Shown here one piece after another: positions 1 to 6,648 of a stretch of DNA of 9,570 nt; positions within the stretch are counted from its first letter, which is position 1; every line of letters starts with the position of its first letter. Below the pieces are notes generated by a model. The model did not search any database, was not told where the DNA came from, and saw nothing but the letters and a program-made list of their open reading frames with translations. Source of the stretch: Candidatus Hydrogenedentota bacterium (GTDB lineage: Bacteria > Hydrogenedentota > Hydrogenedentia > Hydrogenedentales > CAITNO01); contig CAIJOU010000586.1 of NCBI GenBank assembly GCA_903822375.1, forward strand, positions 1 through 9,570, read 5' to 3'. The translations under genes and the position numbers were made by a program.

Positions 1-443
1 AAGAGGCGCAGCAGGCCCTGTGACATCCAGTTCAGTGGCACGGCAAGCGGGGCCAGCAGCACGTCGAAGACGCGCATCACGGGCATGAGTCCCAGGGCCA
101 GCCGCGTGGCGTGCACGCGGAACATGCTCTTGGGAAGCACCTCGCCAAAAATGAGGAACAGCGGCGTGGCCACAATCGTTGCGAGGGTGCCGCCCAGCGC
201 CGCGGTCAATGTGATCGTGCCTATGACCAGCACCAGATTGTTGCCCACAAGCAGGGTCGTAATGAGCCTGCCGGGGCTGTTCTGCTGCGCCATGAGCCGC
301 GCGGCGGCGGGGTTGCCGTCCTTCTCGGCAAGGTGGCGCACGCGAATGGGGTTGCTGGAGACAAAGCCCGTCTCGTATCCGGCGAAGAACGCGGAAAGCA
401 CCAGCACGGCGGTTACGATGAGGATGACGATCAGCGCGCTCAT
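1..443 (-). CDS. CNNM/DUF21-family membrane protein, second copy (partial, C-terminus outside window)
   Basis: This is the last visible gene of the minus-strand operon. Its first 147 codons are present and it continues beyond the left edge. The translation begins MSALIVILIVTAVLVLSAFF and shows the hallmarks of the DUF21 (CNNM transmembrane) domain: a first membrane helix ending in FFAGYETGFVSSN, a second conserved GNNLVLV stretch, and the helix end FGEVLPKS. In the family DUF21 is normally followed by a CBS pair and a CorC_HlyC domain; whether these exist here cannot be seen. The family is linked to Mg2+/Co2+ transport or efflux. The ATG at 443-441 overlaps the TGA of the preceding gene (ATGA), with GGGGAGGA just upstream, so translational coupling is likely. 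The GYETG motif replaces the more usual GSETA, a residue difference from its neighbour that may mean a different ion preference. Family assignment is firm; substrate is unknown. Confidence 0.88.
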   Translation of the reverse strand, partial: MSALIVILIVTAVLVLSAFFAGYETGFVSSNPIRVRHLAEKDGNPAAARLMAQQNSPGRLITTLLVGNNLVLVIGTITLTAALGGTLATIVATPLFLIFGEVLPKSMFRVHATRLALGLMPVMRVFDVLLAPLAVPLNWMSQGLLRL

Positions 444-1954
444 GCACCGTCCTCCCCGGCCGCCAACTCGGGCGGGCAGTCGATGAGCACGCGCATCACG
501 CGTTTCTCGCGCACCTGCTCAATACGGAAACGCACCCCTGCGTACAAGATCTCGTCACCCGCCTCGGGAATCTTCTCCGACTGGGACATGAGGAACCCGG
601 CGACCGTGGTGTGCTCCTCGTCATCCACAACAATGCCGATCAGATTTTCAAGGTCCTCCAGCGGCAACGCCCCGTCGACACGGTAGCGCCCCGTCCCCAG
701 CGTCTCGCACAGCAGTTCCAGGCCGTCATCCTCCTCGCCGATGTCCCCCACCACCTCGCGCAGCGCGTCCTGAAGCGTCACCATGCCGCGGGTGCCGCCG
801 TACTCGTCCACGACCAGCGCCAGGTGCGAATGCAGGCGCTGCGCGGTCTTTAGAAAATCGGCGAGCGACATGGTCTCGGGCACGAAATGGGCCGGCCGGG
901 CCACCTCCTGAATGAGCGTGTCGAGCTTCCCCGACTCGACGAGCGGGAGCAGGTCCTTGGCGTGAAGCACGCCGACTATGTCGTCGAGGTCGTCGCGGTA
1001 AACGGGCATGCGCGAATACTCGTGCTCGCGGACGACTTCCAGCGCCTCGGCGGCCGTGGCCGTGGCGGGCACGGCGATCATGTCCGGCCTGGGCACCAGT
1101 ATTTCGCGCACCGTCGTGTCGGAGAATTCTATGATCCCCTGAATCATCTGCCGCTCCTCCTCCTCAATCACCCCGGAGGCCTTGCTGTCCTCAAGCACCG
1201 ACCTGAACTCGTCGTCGGTCATGAAGGGTGCCGGGGGCAGTTCGGAGAAGCGGGTGATGCGGAACAGGAACGCCACGAACGCCATGATCAGGGCCCGAAG
1301 CGGGCGCATTAGGTGATGAACAAGGAAGACGGGAAGCGCCGCGACCTGGGCGAAAACGGCGTTGTAGCGCAGGACCATTACCTTGGGGAACACCTCGCAG
1401 GACAGCAGCAGCCCGGCCGTCGTCACCACGACCGACACCACGTAGGACCGCGCCGTGGGCATCAGAAAGGAGCGCTCAAACATTTGCGCCATCGGCTCGC
1501 CGAGCACGGTGCCGAGCAGCACATTGACAATGGTGTTGCCCATGAGCAGCGTGGCGAGCAGCGCGCCGGGCTGCTCCATGTTGCGCGCGGCCAGACGGGC
1601 AAGCGCGGCGGGACTCTCCCCCATCGCGCGCAGTTTCACCTTGTGCAGAGAAAAATAGGCCACCTCACTGGCCGAGAAGAACGCGGAAAAACCCGCAAGC
1701 ACCGCGGCAATCAGCAGCAGGTTGGGGGTAAGGACGGTAAACCATGGCACCGGAACCGCCGCTGCGGCGCCGTCGCCCGCAGCCACCCGGCCCGTGCCGA
1801 CGATCGCAAAGCCCAAAACGAGGCCCAGGCAGGCCAGTACGGCCGCCTTCAAGCGCCTACTTCGGGGCAACTCGCCGCCTGCGTCCCCCAATGGGGCGCA
1901 CTCGGCAGCCCGCGCGCTTCTTCGGCCCGCCGATATGTGCCTGTTCCGGTTCAT
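440..1954 (-). CDS. CNNM / HlyC-CorC family transporter (DUF21-CBS-CBS-CorC_HlyC)
   Basis: This 504-residue protein has full CNNM/CorC architecture. An extra hydrophobic helix lies at about residues 36-54, followed by a DUF21 membrane domain at about 75-235 (FSASEVAYFS, GNTIVNV, CEVFPK). Then come the linker TDDEFRSVLEDSKASGVIEE, two CBS repeats at about 285-400 ending in DEYGGTRGMVTLQDALREVV, and a C-terminal CorC_HlyC domain at about 420-497. The family sits in the inner membrane and is tied to Mg2+/Co2+ efflux, with CBS repeats sensing Mg-ATP; YbeX, the E. coli counterpart in the ybeZYX order, also affects ribosome metabolism. I chose the ATG at 1954 because it overlaps the ybeY stop as TAATG, with GGAGA about ten bases upstream. 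An in-frame ATG at 1978 would add eight residues inside ybeY. The usual GEI/VxPK signature reads CEVFPK. The end overlaps the next gene as ATGA. Substrate is inferred. Confidence 0.93.
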   Translation of the reverse strand: MNRNRHISAGRRSARAAECAPLGDAGGELPRSRRLKAAVLACLGLVLGFAIVGTGRVAAGDGAAAAVPVPWFTVLTPNLLLIAAVLAGFSAFFSASEVAYFSLHKVKLRAMGESPAALARLAARNMEQPGALLATLLMGNTIVNVLLGTVLGEPMAQMFERSFLMPTARSYVVSVVVTTAGLLLSCEVFPKVMVLRYNAVFAQVAALPVFLVHHLMRPLRALIMAFVAFLFRITRFSELPPAPFMTDDEFRSVLEDSKASGVIEEEERQMIQGIIEFSDTTVREILVPRPDMIAVPATATAAEALEVVREHEYSRMPVYRDDLDDIVGVLHAKDLLPLVESGKLDTLIQEVARPAHFVPETMSLADFLKTAQRLHSHLALVVDEYGGTRGMVTLQDALREVVGDIGEEDDGLELLCETLGTGRYRVDGALPLEDLENLIGIVVDDEEHTTVAGFLMSQSEKIPEAGDEILYAGVRFRIEQVREKRVMRVLIDCPPELAAGEDGA

Positions 1955-2424
1955 TAACGGCGTTTCTCCGCATGCCATGCGGCGTCGGAATCAATGCCGA
2001 GATAGCGCTGCTGAAGCTCGAGCATGCGTTTTTTCCCGGCCGCGTCAGCATGGTCGTTTCCCAGCAGGTGCAACAGACCGTGACAGAACAGCAGACGCAC
2101 CTCGCCGCGCATGCGCGCCGGGTCCGCCTCGCAAAACCGTTCAACGGTTTCCAGGGAGATGACAATGTCGCCCAAGGCGCGCGCGCCGCCAACGGCCGTG
2201 TCCTCTTCCTGGGCAAATGACAGCACGTCGGTCGGACCTTTCTTCTTGCGGTAGCGCCGGTTCAGTTCGGCGATGAACGGATCATCACAGAACAGAACAC
2301 TGAGTTCTATGTCGTCCGCCACACCCTCGCCTTCAAGCACCCGCACGGCGATTCGTTCCAGCACGTCCCTGCGGTGCATGCCCCTGCGCGTGGATTCGTT
2401 TCTCACTTCAATGGAAACCGTCAT
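1954..2424 (-). CDS. ybeY: Endoribonuclease YbeY (rRNA maturation factor)
   Basis: This 156-residue protein is normal in length for YbeY, a metal-dependent single-strand endoribonuclease needed for 16S rRNA 3'-end maturation and 70S ribosome quality control in the cytoplasm. The zinc-binding signature HGLLHLLGNDH is intact, with the three histidines at residues 115, 119 and 125. Other family blocks are NRRYRKKKGPTDVLSF (about 55-70) and LGDIVIS (about 84-90). The ATG at 2424 is chosen because the conserved fold begins at MTVSIEVRNE and GGAAGG lies about eleven bases upstream. The open frame extends to 2553, but that part lies inside the previous gene and is not YbeY-like. It follows the phosphodiesterase gene by four bases, and its TAA overlaps the next ATG. 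Its operon partner PhoH/YbeZ is a known functional partner of YbeY. Confidence 0.96.
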   Translation of the reverse strand: MTVSIEVRNESTRRGMHRRDVLERIAVRVLEGEGVADDIELSVLFCDDPFIAELNRRYRKKKGPTDVLSFAQEEDTAVGGARALGDIVISLETVERFCEADPARMRGEVRLLFCHGLLHLLGNDHADAAGKKRMLELQQRYLGIDSDAAWHAEKRR

Positions 2425-2428
2425 GGCT

Positions 2429-4939
2429 TCATTTTCCTTCCGTTGGCTTTGCCGCGGCAAAAACCGGCACGGTGGCCGCGGCGAGATTTGGATACCGCAA
2501 ACGCGCGTGGAGCGTGCCCATGATGCCGCGCACCACCACATCCTCAATGACATGGAGTTGGCGCAGGGTCAGGTTGCACTCGTCAAACTGTCCGTCATTG
2601 ACGCGCATGTCCATGACGCGCCTGACAAAGGCGTGCACACTCTCTTCGTTCTGCTCGTCCAACGTGCGCACGCCCGACTCGGAGGCGTCACAAATCATAA
2701 GTATGGCCGTTTCCGGCCGCTGCGGACGCGGGCCGGGATAGCGATAGTCCGCCTCGGGCACGTTTTCAGCGCCGTAGCGCTCGACGGCCTGCTGGTAGAA
2801 GTAACCCACGCGCAGTGTGCCGTGGTGCTCGAGTATACCCCTGACGATGGCCTCGGGCAATCGGTACTTGCGGGCCAGTTCCGCACCGTAAATCACGTGC
2901 TGGCGAATCAGCGACACGCTCTTTTCCGGGGGCAGGCTGTCATGCACGTTCACCCCGTGCTGGTTTTCCACGAACATGGCCGCATCTATCGTCTTGCCAA
3001 CGTCATGGTAATAGCCGCACACCCTGGCCAGCAGCCCGTTCGCGCCAATAGCGTCCGCCGCCGCCTCGGCCAGCTGGCCCAGCAGCAGACTGTGGGCGTA
3101 GGTGGCCGGGGCCTTCATCGCCAGTTCGCTGAGCAGTTGGTTGTTAAGATCGGAATACTCCAGCAGCGTGATGTCCGTGGTCAGGCTGAACAGCCGCTCC
3201 AGCGGCGAGAGCAGTCCCGGCACGGCCACGATACAGAGGCCCCCGTTCAGCACCACGAGCAGCACACGGCGCAGGAAAGACTCGGCAAACAGCGATTCGG
3301 TAGACAGAATGACTGCAATCATTGCGGCCACCCCCGCCATCGCGGCCACCAGCGAGGCGGCGGTCATGTCACTGCGGCGGCGCACCCGGCTCACGCTGAA
3401 CGCACCCGCCGCCGACATGGCGGAGGCGACAAGCATGAGCCTCCAGTTGTACTGGAACTGTGCGGACACCAGGGCCGCCATGATGCCGCTGAAGAAGGCC
3501 GCAAAGGGCGCATTCACCAGAATGGCGCAGAGTATGGCCGCGGCGGCAACGGGCACCACAAAACCCGTGGGCTCGAAATAGGACGCGAGCCTCCCGGAGA
3601 CCAGGACAAGACAGGTCAGCACCAGCGCCACTTCGAACGCTTTCTGCCCGCCAATGCCGGGCCGAACACCCGCCGGGTCCCCCGCCAGCAGCCGGCATCC
3701 GCGGTACAGCCCCAGGAAGGCCAGCAACATCAGGATGCCGTGCGCAATCAGGTTGTTTATCATGCGCTGCATCGGCCGCTCTTCCTGCCGGACTATCGAC
3801 AGGTAGGCCTCAACGTCCGAGCGGGACTGACGGGTCCACCGCTTGCCGCGATCCTGGATGATCTCGCCGGCCTCCACTTCTTTCATGACCGCCGGGATGG
3901 ACTCCGCGGCGCGCGCCTTGGCCGAGACCGTGGCCACCTTGTCCTCGACAAGCGTGGGCACCAAAAGCGGCTGCACCATGCCCATGACGGCCTCTCGGAT
4001 GCGCGTCCAATCCACCGGGGTGGTTCCCGCCTGTCCGGGGGCATTGGCCATGTCCGCCAGACGCGTGCCCAGCGCCGCGGCCGCTTCCTGCGGGTCCGGC
4101 GCGGCGCCGTATTCGACCTCGTTGGGTGCGGGCGCGGTATCGCCCACGGCGGCACCCAGAATCACCACTTTGCGCCTGCGCTGGTCCGCGGACAAATCGC
4201 CGGCGCGTATGCCGCCCCCCAGCGCCGTTTGCAGTTCTTCCAAAGCAAGCGTGCCCAGCCTGTCGGACTCCGTGAAAGCAAGCGGGTCGGGCGTGTCGGG
4301 CTTGAGTTCGGCGACCTTTAGCGGCGGCGGCGAGTCCCCCTCTTTGGCCGCGCCCTTCGGCTGTTCAAAAACGCGTTCCGGCAGACTGTTCCGGTCCGGC
4401 AGCAGCCATTGCACCATGACTTCCGCATCGGGAAGGCTCTTCCCCTCGGCGCGCTGCTTGAGCTGCGCCACCAGCGCGGTCACGGCCCGTTCCGCCGTCA
4501 GCCATGCATCCTGATCCTGGGTGGACTCGCGCAGCGCGGTCAGCACCGCCCCCTGCACTTTGGCCCGGTGCTCCCGAATCTGGCTGATGCGTTCGCGCAG
4601 AATGCGCGCCTGATCGTTGAGCACGCCCATATCCACCCGCAGGTGGTCGGGCACTTTGACCATGGCCGCGTCGCGCGCCTCCTGCGTGCGCTGCTGGTCC
4701 ACCGATTCAAAGTAGAACGCCGCGCGCACTTCCCTGCTGGAGACGGGCGCTTCAAGGTCGGCCGCCGAGATCGTCTCCTGCTCCGGTTCGCGGGTCAGCG
4801 CGACCACGCAAAGCAGAAAGGACACGGCAATGAAACCCCGACGCACCCACCGCCGCGTCGAGGACGTTCCTCTGTCTTTGCCGGATGAGCCCCCCGGAAC
4901 AGAAGACAGGCCGTTGGTAACTTTCTGCGCGTCCATCAT
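2429..4939 (-). CDS. pgpH: PgpH-like 7TM-HD family c-di-AMP phosphodiesterase
   Basis: This 836-residue membrane protein has the architecture of PgpH, which hydrolyses c-di-AMP to pApA. A cytoplasmic N-terminus is followed by a membrane helix at about 34-49, an extracytoplasmic 7TMR-HDED region (about 50-390, with the GEIIQDRG turn near 358-365), a seven-helix membrane block (about 395-580) and a cytoplasmic HD domain (about 600-815). Metal ligands are visible: H616, H645-D646 in YYHDVGK, H681, H705/H706 in EHHGT, and D751 in CDASESG. Also diagnostic are the FVENQ, SLIRQHV and YRYPGPRPQ blocks. It is over 100 residues longer than the roughly 710-720 of Bacillus and Listeria PgpH; the surplus appears to lie in the periplasmic domain (about 190-310, rich in Pro, Ala and acidic residues). 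Its ATG overlaps the PhoH stop codon as ATGATG, and ybeY follows after four bases. The same phoH-pgpH-ybeY order occurs in Bacillus. Substrate is inferred from family. Confidence 0.94.
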   Translation of the reverse strand: MMDAQKVTNGLSSVPGGSSGKDRGTSSTRRWVRRGFIAVSFLLCVVALTREPEQETISAADLEAPVSSREVRAAFYFESVDQQRTQEARDAAMVKVPDHLRVDMGVLNDQARILRERISQIREHRAKVQGAVLTALRESTQDQDAWLTAERAVTALVAQLKQRAEGKSLPDAEVMVQWLLPDRNSLPERVFEQPKGAAKEGDSPPPLKVAELKPDTPDPLAFTESDRLGTLALEELQTALGGGIRAGDLSADQRRRKVVILGAAVGDTAPAPNEVEYGAAPDPQEAAAALGTRLADMANAPGQAGTTPVDWTRIREAVMGMVQPLLVPTLVEDKVATVSAKARAAESIPAVMKEVEAGEIIQDRGKRWTRQSRSDVEAYLSIVRQEERPMQRMINNLIAHGILMLLAFLGLYRGCRLLAGDPAGVRPGIGGQKAFEVALVLTCLVLVSGRLASYFEPTGFVVPVAAAAILCAILVNAPFAAFFSGIMAALVSAQFQYNWRLMLVASAMSAAGAFSVSRVRRRSDMTAASLVAAMAGVAAMIAVILSTESLFAESFLRRVLLVVLNGGLCIVAVPGLLSPLERLFSLTTDITLLEYSDLNNQLLSELAMKAPATYAHSLLLGQLAEAAADAIGANGLLARVCGYYHDVGKTIDAAMFVENQHGVNVHDSLPPEKSVSLIRQHVIYGAELARKYRLPEAIVRGILEHHGTLRVGYFYQQAVERYGAENVPEADYRYPGPRPQRPETAILMICDASESGVRTLDEQNEESVHAFVRRVMDMRVNDGQFDECNLTLRQLHVIEDVVVRGIMGTLHARLRYPNLAAATVPVFAAAKPTEGK

Positions 4940-5826
4940 CCCTCGCGTCCAGCCCGGCCGTCCCGGCGGGGTGAGCGTGCCCCCCCCACTTCATAGGCGT
5001 TTATAATCTGCTGCACCAGCGGATTGCGCACGACATCGGCCTTGCCCAGTTTCACCCTGCCGATGCCGGGGATGTCCTGTAAAACGTTCCACGCGTCGCC
5101 CAACCCGGACACGGTGCCCGGAGGCAGGTCCACCTGGGTTGTGTCGCCCGTGACCACCGCGCGGGACCCCTGTCCAAGCCGCGTCAGAAACATCAGCATC
5201 TGGTCGACGGTGGTGTTCTGCGCCTCGTCAAGGATGATAAACGCCTGATCAAGGGTGCGCCCGCGCATGAACGCCAGCGGGGCCACTTCGATGCACTGCT
5301 GGTCCATCAGTCTGCGCACCCGGTCCATGTCCACCATGGCATAAAGGGCGTCATACAACGGCCGCAGATAGGGGTTCACTTTTTGTTCCAAATCACCCGG
5401 CAGGAATCCGAGCCGCTCCCCCGCCTCCACTGCGGGCCGTGTCAGGACCACGCGCTTGACCTGCTTGTTCAGCAGCGCCGACACCGCGGCCGCCATGGCC
5501 AGGTAGGTCTTGCCCGTGCCCGCCGGCCCCACCACCAGTGTCATTTCGTGCGTGTGAATGGTGTCCAGGTATTTCTTCTGCCCGCGCGTGCGGGCGCGGA
5601 TGTGCACATCCTCACGGATGGCGGCGGGCCGCTGGGAAAGGAGCGAGCCCAATTGGCGCGCATCCCGTTCCCGCACCTGGCTCACGGCGCAGTCCAGATC
5701 ATCCAGCGTCGGCGTCTGGCCCGCGCGCACGGCATCCAGCATGCCCGCAAGCACCGTTCGGGCAAGCGCGGCATCCTCCTCCTCGCCGATAATCACCACG
5801 GTGGCGCCGCGATCCACGATGCGCAC
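4936..5826 (-). CDS. phoH: PhoH/YbeZ-family P-loop ATPase
   Basis: This is a cytoplasmic NTPase of the PhoH/YbeZ family, thought to act on RNA together with YbeY. It has the Walker A motif GPAGTGKT, the block RPAVEAGERLGFLPGDLEQK, Walker B FIILDEAQNTT, and the sensor region VVTGDTTQVDLP, all intact. A small KH-like N-terminal segment (RIVDRGATVVIIGEEED) precedes the ATPase domain. The end marked here is the only standard start codon, a GTG with AGGAG nine bases upstream, giving 296 residues. However, the frame stays open for another 37 codons and encodes residues that resemble the usual PhoH N-terminus, so the true start is probably further upstream at a non-standard codon (see separate entry). 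It is the first gene of the minus-strand operon. Its TGA overlaps the ATG of the phosphodiesterase gene. Confidence 0.94.
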   Translation of the reverse strand: MRIVDRGATVVIIGEEEDAALARTVLAGMLDAVRAGQTPTLDDLDCAVSQVRERDARQLGSLLSQRPAAIREDVHIRARTRGQKKYLDTIHTHEMTLVVGPAGTGKTYLAMAAAVSALLNKQVKRVVLTRPAVEAGERLGFLPGDLEQKVNPYLRPLYDALYAMVDMDRVRRLMDQQCIEVAPLAFMRGRTLDQAFIILDEAQNTTVDQMLMFLTRLGQGSRAVVTGDTTQVDLPPGTVSGLGDAWNVLQDIPGIGRVKLGKADVVRNPLVQQIINAYEVGGARSPRRDGRAGREG

Positions 5827-5937
5827 CCGAGCCTGCTCCTGCAGACGCCGGCGGATTTCGCCGTTTTGTCCCAGGAGCTTTATGGACTCCTCCTGGTTAT
5901 GCAGTTCAATCTCGTGACTCAGTGTCTTTACAGCGTC
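5827..5937 (-). other. In-frame PhoH-like N-terminal extension lacking ATG/GTG/TTG
   Basis: Between an in-frame TAG (5940-5938) and the GTG at 5826, the phoH frame is open for 37 codons and reads DAVKTLSHEIELHNQEES, then IKLLGQNGEIRRRLQEQA. This resembles the typical PhoH start (a short beta strand, then an L-x-G-x-x-D/N-x-N-like helix) in position and pattern, so it looks coding. It contains no ATG, GTG or TTG in frame. Rare-start candidates are CTG at 5922, ATT at 5910, CTG at 5904, ATA at 5883 and CTG at 5874. AGGA lies at 5939-5936 and AGGAGGAG at 5894-5887. Which codon is used cannot be decided from sequence. Confidence 0.6.
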
Positions 5938-6022
5938 CTATTTCGGGAACGACTCCGGCCGTCCGCACGCCCAAGGGGCGCGGGACTCATGCGAACATCG
6001 CCGGACCCGCCCTCAGACAGTA

Positions 6023-6051
6023 ATTGTAGCCCAAATCCCCCCCCACCGCAA
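6023..6051 (-). promoter_or_regulatory. Sigma-70-like promoter candidate for the phoH operon
   Basis: Reading the minus strand, TTGCGG (6051-6046) is followed by a 17-base spacer and TACAAT (6028-6023). The -10 matches five of six consensus bases and the -35 matches TTG plus optimal spacing. Transcription would start near 6016, about 80-95 bases ahead of the likely phoH start region. The spacer contains eight consecutive G (6044-6037). Confidence 0.55.
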
Positions 6052-6096
6052 TTCTGCCTCATGGGAAGATTTGACGTGCACCAATTCGCACATGCG

Positions 6097-6105
6097 TGCT
6101 ATGCT
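6097..6105 (+). promoter_or_regulatory. Extended -10 promoter candidate for the pilin operon
   Basis: TGCTATGCT fits the extended -10 pattern TGnTATnnT, with TAT and the final T of the hexamer conserved. No good -35 is present at the normal distance; a TTGACG at 6071-6076 is 23 bases away, too far for a standard pairing. Transcription would begin near 6112, giving a leader of about 120 bases that contains the two inverted repeats listed below. Low certainty. Confidence 0.35.
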
Positions 6106-6138
6106 TTATGAGGTGAGTGGTTTGTCGTGTGGTTCTGT

Positions 6139-6157
6139 CGTGAAACCGGTTTTCACG
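6139..6157 (+). repeat. Inverted repeat in the pilin operon leader (first hairpin)
   Basis: CGTGAAA (6139-6145) and TTTCACG (6151-6157) are perfect reverse complements around CCGGT. This could be a leader hairpin or a regulator-binding dyad. It is not followed by a T-run, so it does not look like an intrinsic terminator. Confidence 0.5.
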
Positions 6158-6194
6158 GGGCATTGAGAGGGACACACGGTCAAAGCGTTTGGGT

Positions 6195-6215
6195 GTCGAT
6201 TGCGATGCAATCGGC
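6195..6215 (+). repeat. Inverted repeat just upstream of the first pilin ribosome-binding site (second hairpin)
   Basis: CGATTGC (6197-6203) and GCAATCG (6207-6213) are perfect arms around GAT. A T-G wobble and a G-C pair extend the RNA stem to nine pairs (6195-6215). The stem ends only five bases before GAGGG (6220-6224), so it could influence ribosome access or transcript stability. No T-run follows. Confidence 0.5.
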
Positions 6216-6233
6216 TCAAGAGGGAATATGCGA

Positions 6234-6638
6234 ATGGGCGGAGGCCGTAATGGCGGGTTCACCTTGGTTGACGCCTTGGTGGCATGCGCGTTGCTCACGG
6301 CGGGGCTTGTCGTCGTGGCCGGAGCGCTGGACGGACTGGCCCTGGCAGACAGCGCCACAGGCGCGCGGGTGCACGCCAGGCAACTTGCGGTCAGCGTCCT
6401 GGCCGAACTGAAGGGGCTCCCCGTTGAAACCGTATTCCACTACTCCCCCCCGACAGACACGCCCGGGCAAATACACGTTGACCTGGTGAATTCCGCCGGA
6501 CAACCCGTTTCCCTGCCGGTCATGGGAGCGGATGTGAACACCTTTCCCCTCCAGATCGAGGTCCGCGTGAAGGCCGGTTTCAAGGATATGCGGGGACATG
6601 TCATTGAGGTGCAGACCGTGGGGTTCATAACAAGGTAA
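6234..6638 (+). CDS. GspI/PilV-like minor pseudopilin
   Basis: This 134-residue protein begins with a short Gly-rich leader followed by a type IV prepilin motif, cleaved by family rule between Gly8 and Phe9 (G/FTLVDALVACALLTAG). One hydrophobic helix spans about residues 9-32. The following ARQLAVSVLAELKGLPVE segment resembles the ALAxxxLExL region of GspI/PilV proteins, which occupy the filament tip. The rest is predicted soluble and unassigned. The mature +5 position is Asp, not the usual Glu. I chose the ATG at 6234 because GAGGG lies nine bases before it; the in-frame ATG at 6228 has only three bases of spacing. It is the first gene of the plus-strand operon, followed after ten bases by another pseudopilin. 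The prepilin class is clear; the subfamily is inferred. Confidence 0.82.
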   Translation: MGGGRNGGFTLVDALVACALLTAGLVVVAGALDGLALADSATGARVHARQLAVSVLAELKGLPVETVFHYSPPTDTPGQIHVDLVNSAGQPVSLPVMGADVNTFPLQIEVRVKAGFKDMRGHVIEVQTVGFITR

Positions 6639-6648
6639 GGCTGCCGTC

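Noticed and set aside
2273..4321. 682-codon plus-strand open frame opposite the phosphodiesterase and ybeY
   Set aside because: It is antisense to two well-supported genes, and its His/Gln/Arg-rich composition with no recognisable domain is typical of a GC-rich shadow frame.
6071..6105. TTGACG as a -35 partner for TATGCT
   Set aside because: The spacing is 23 bases, far outside the normal 16-18.
6127..6411. 94-codon plus-strand frame starting with GTG in the pilin leader and overlapping the first pilin gene
   Set aside because: It runs out of frame through the prepilin coding region, shows a Trp/Arg-rich shadow composition and has no recognisable motif.
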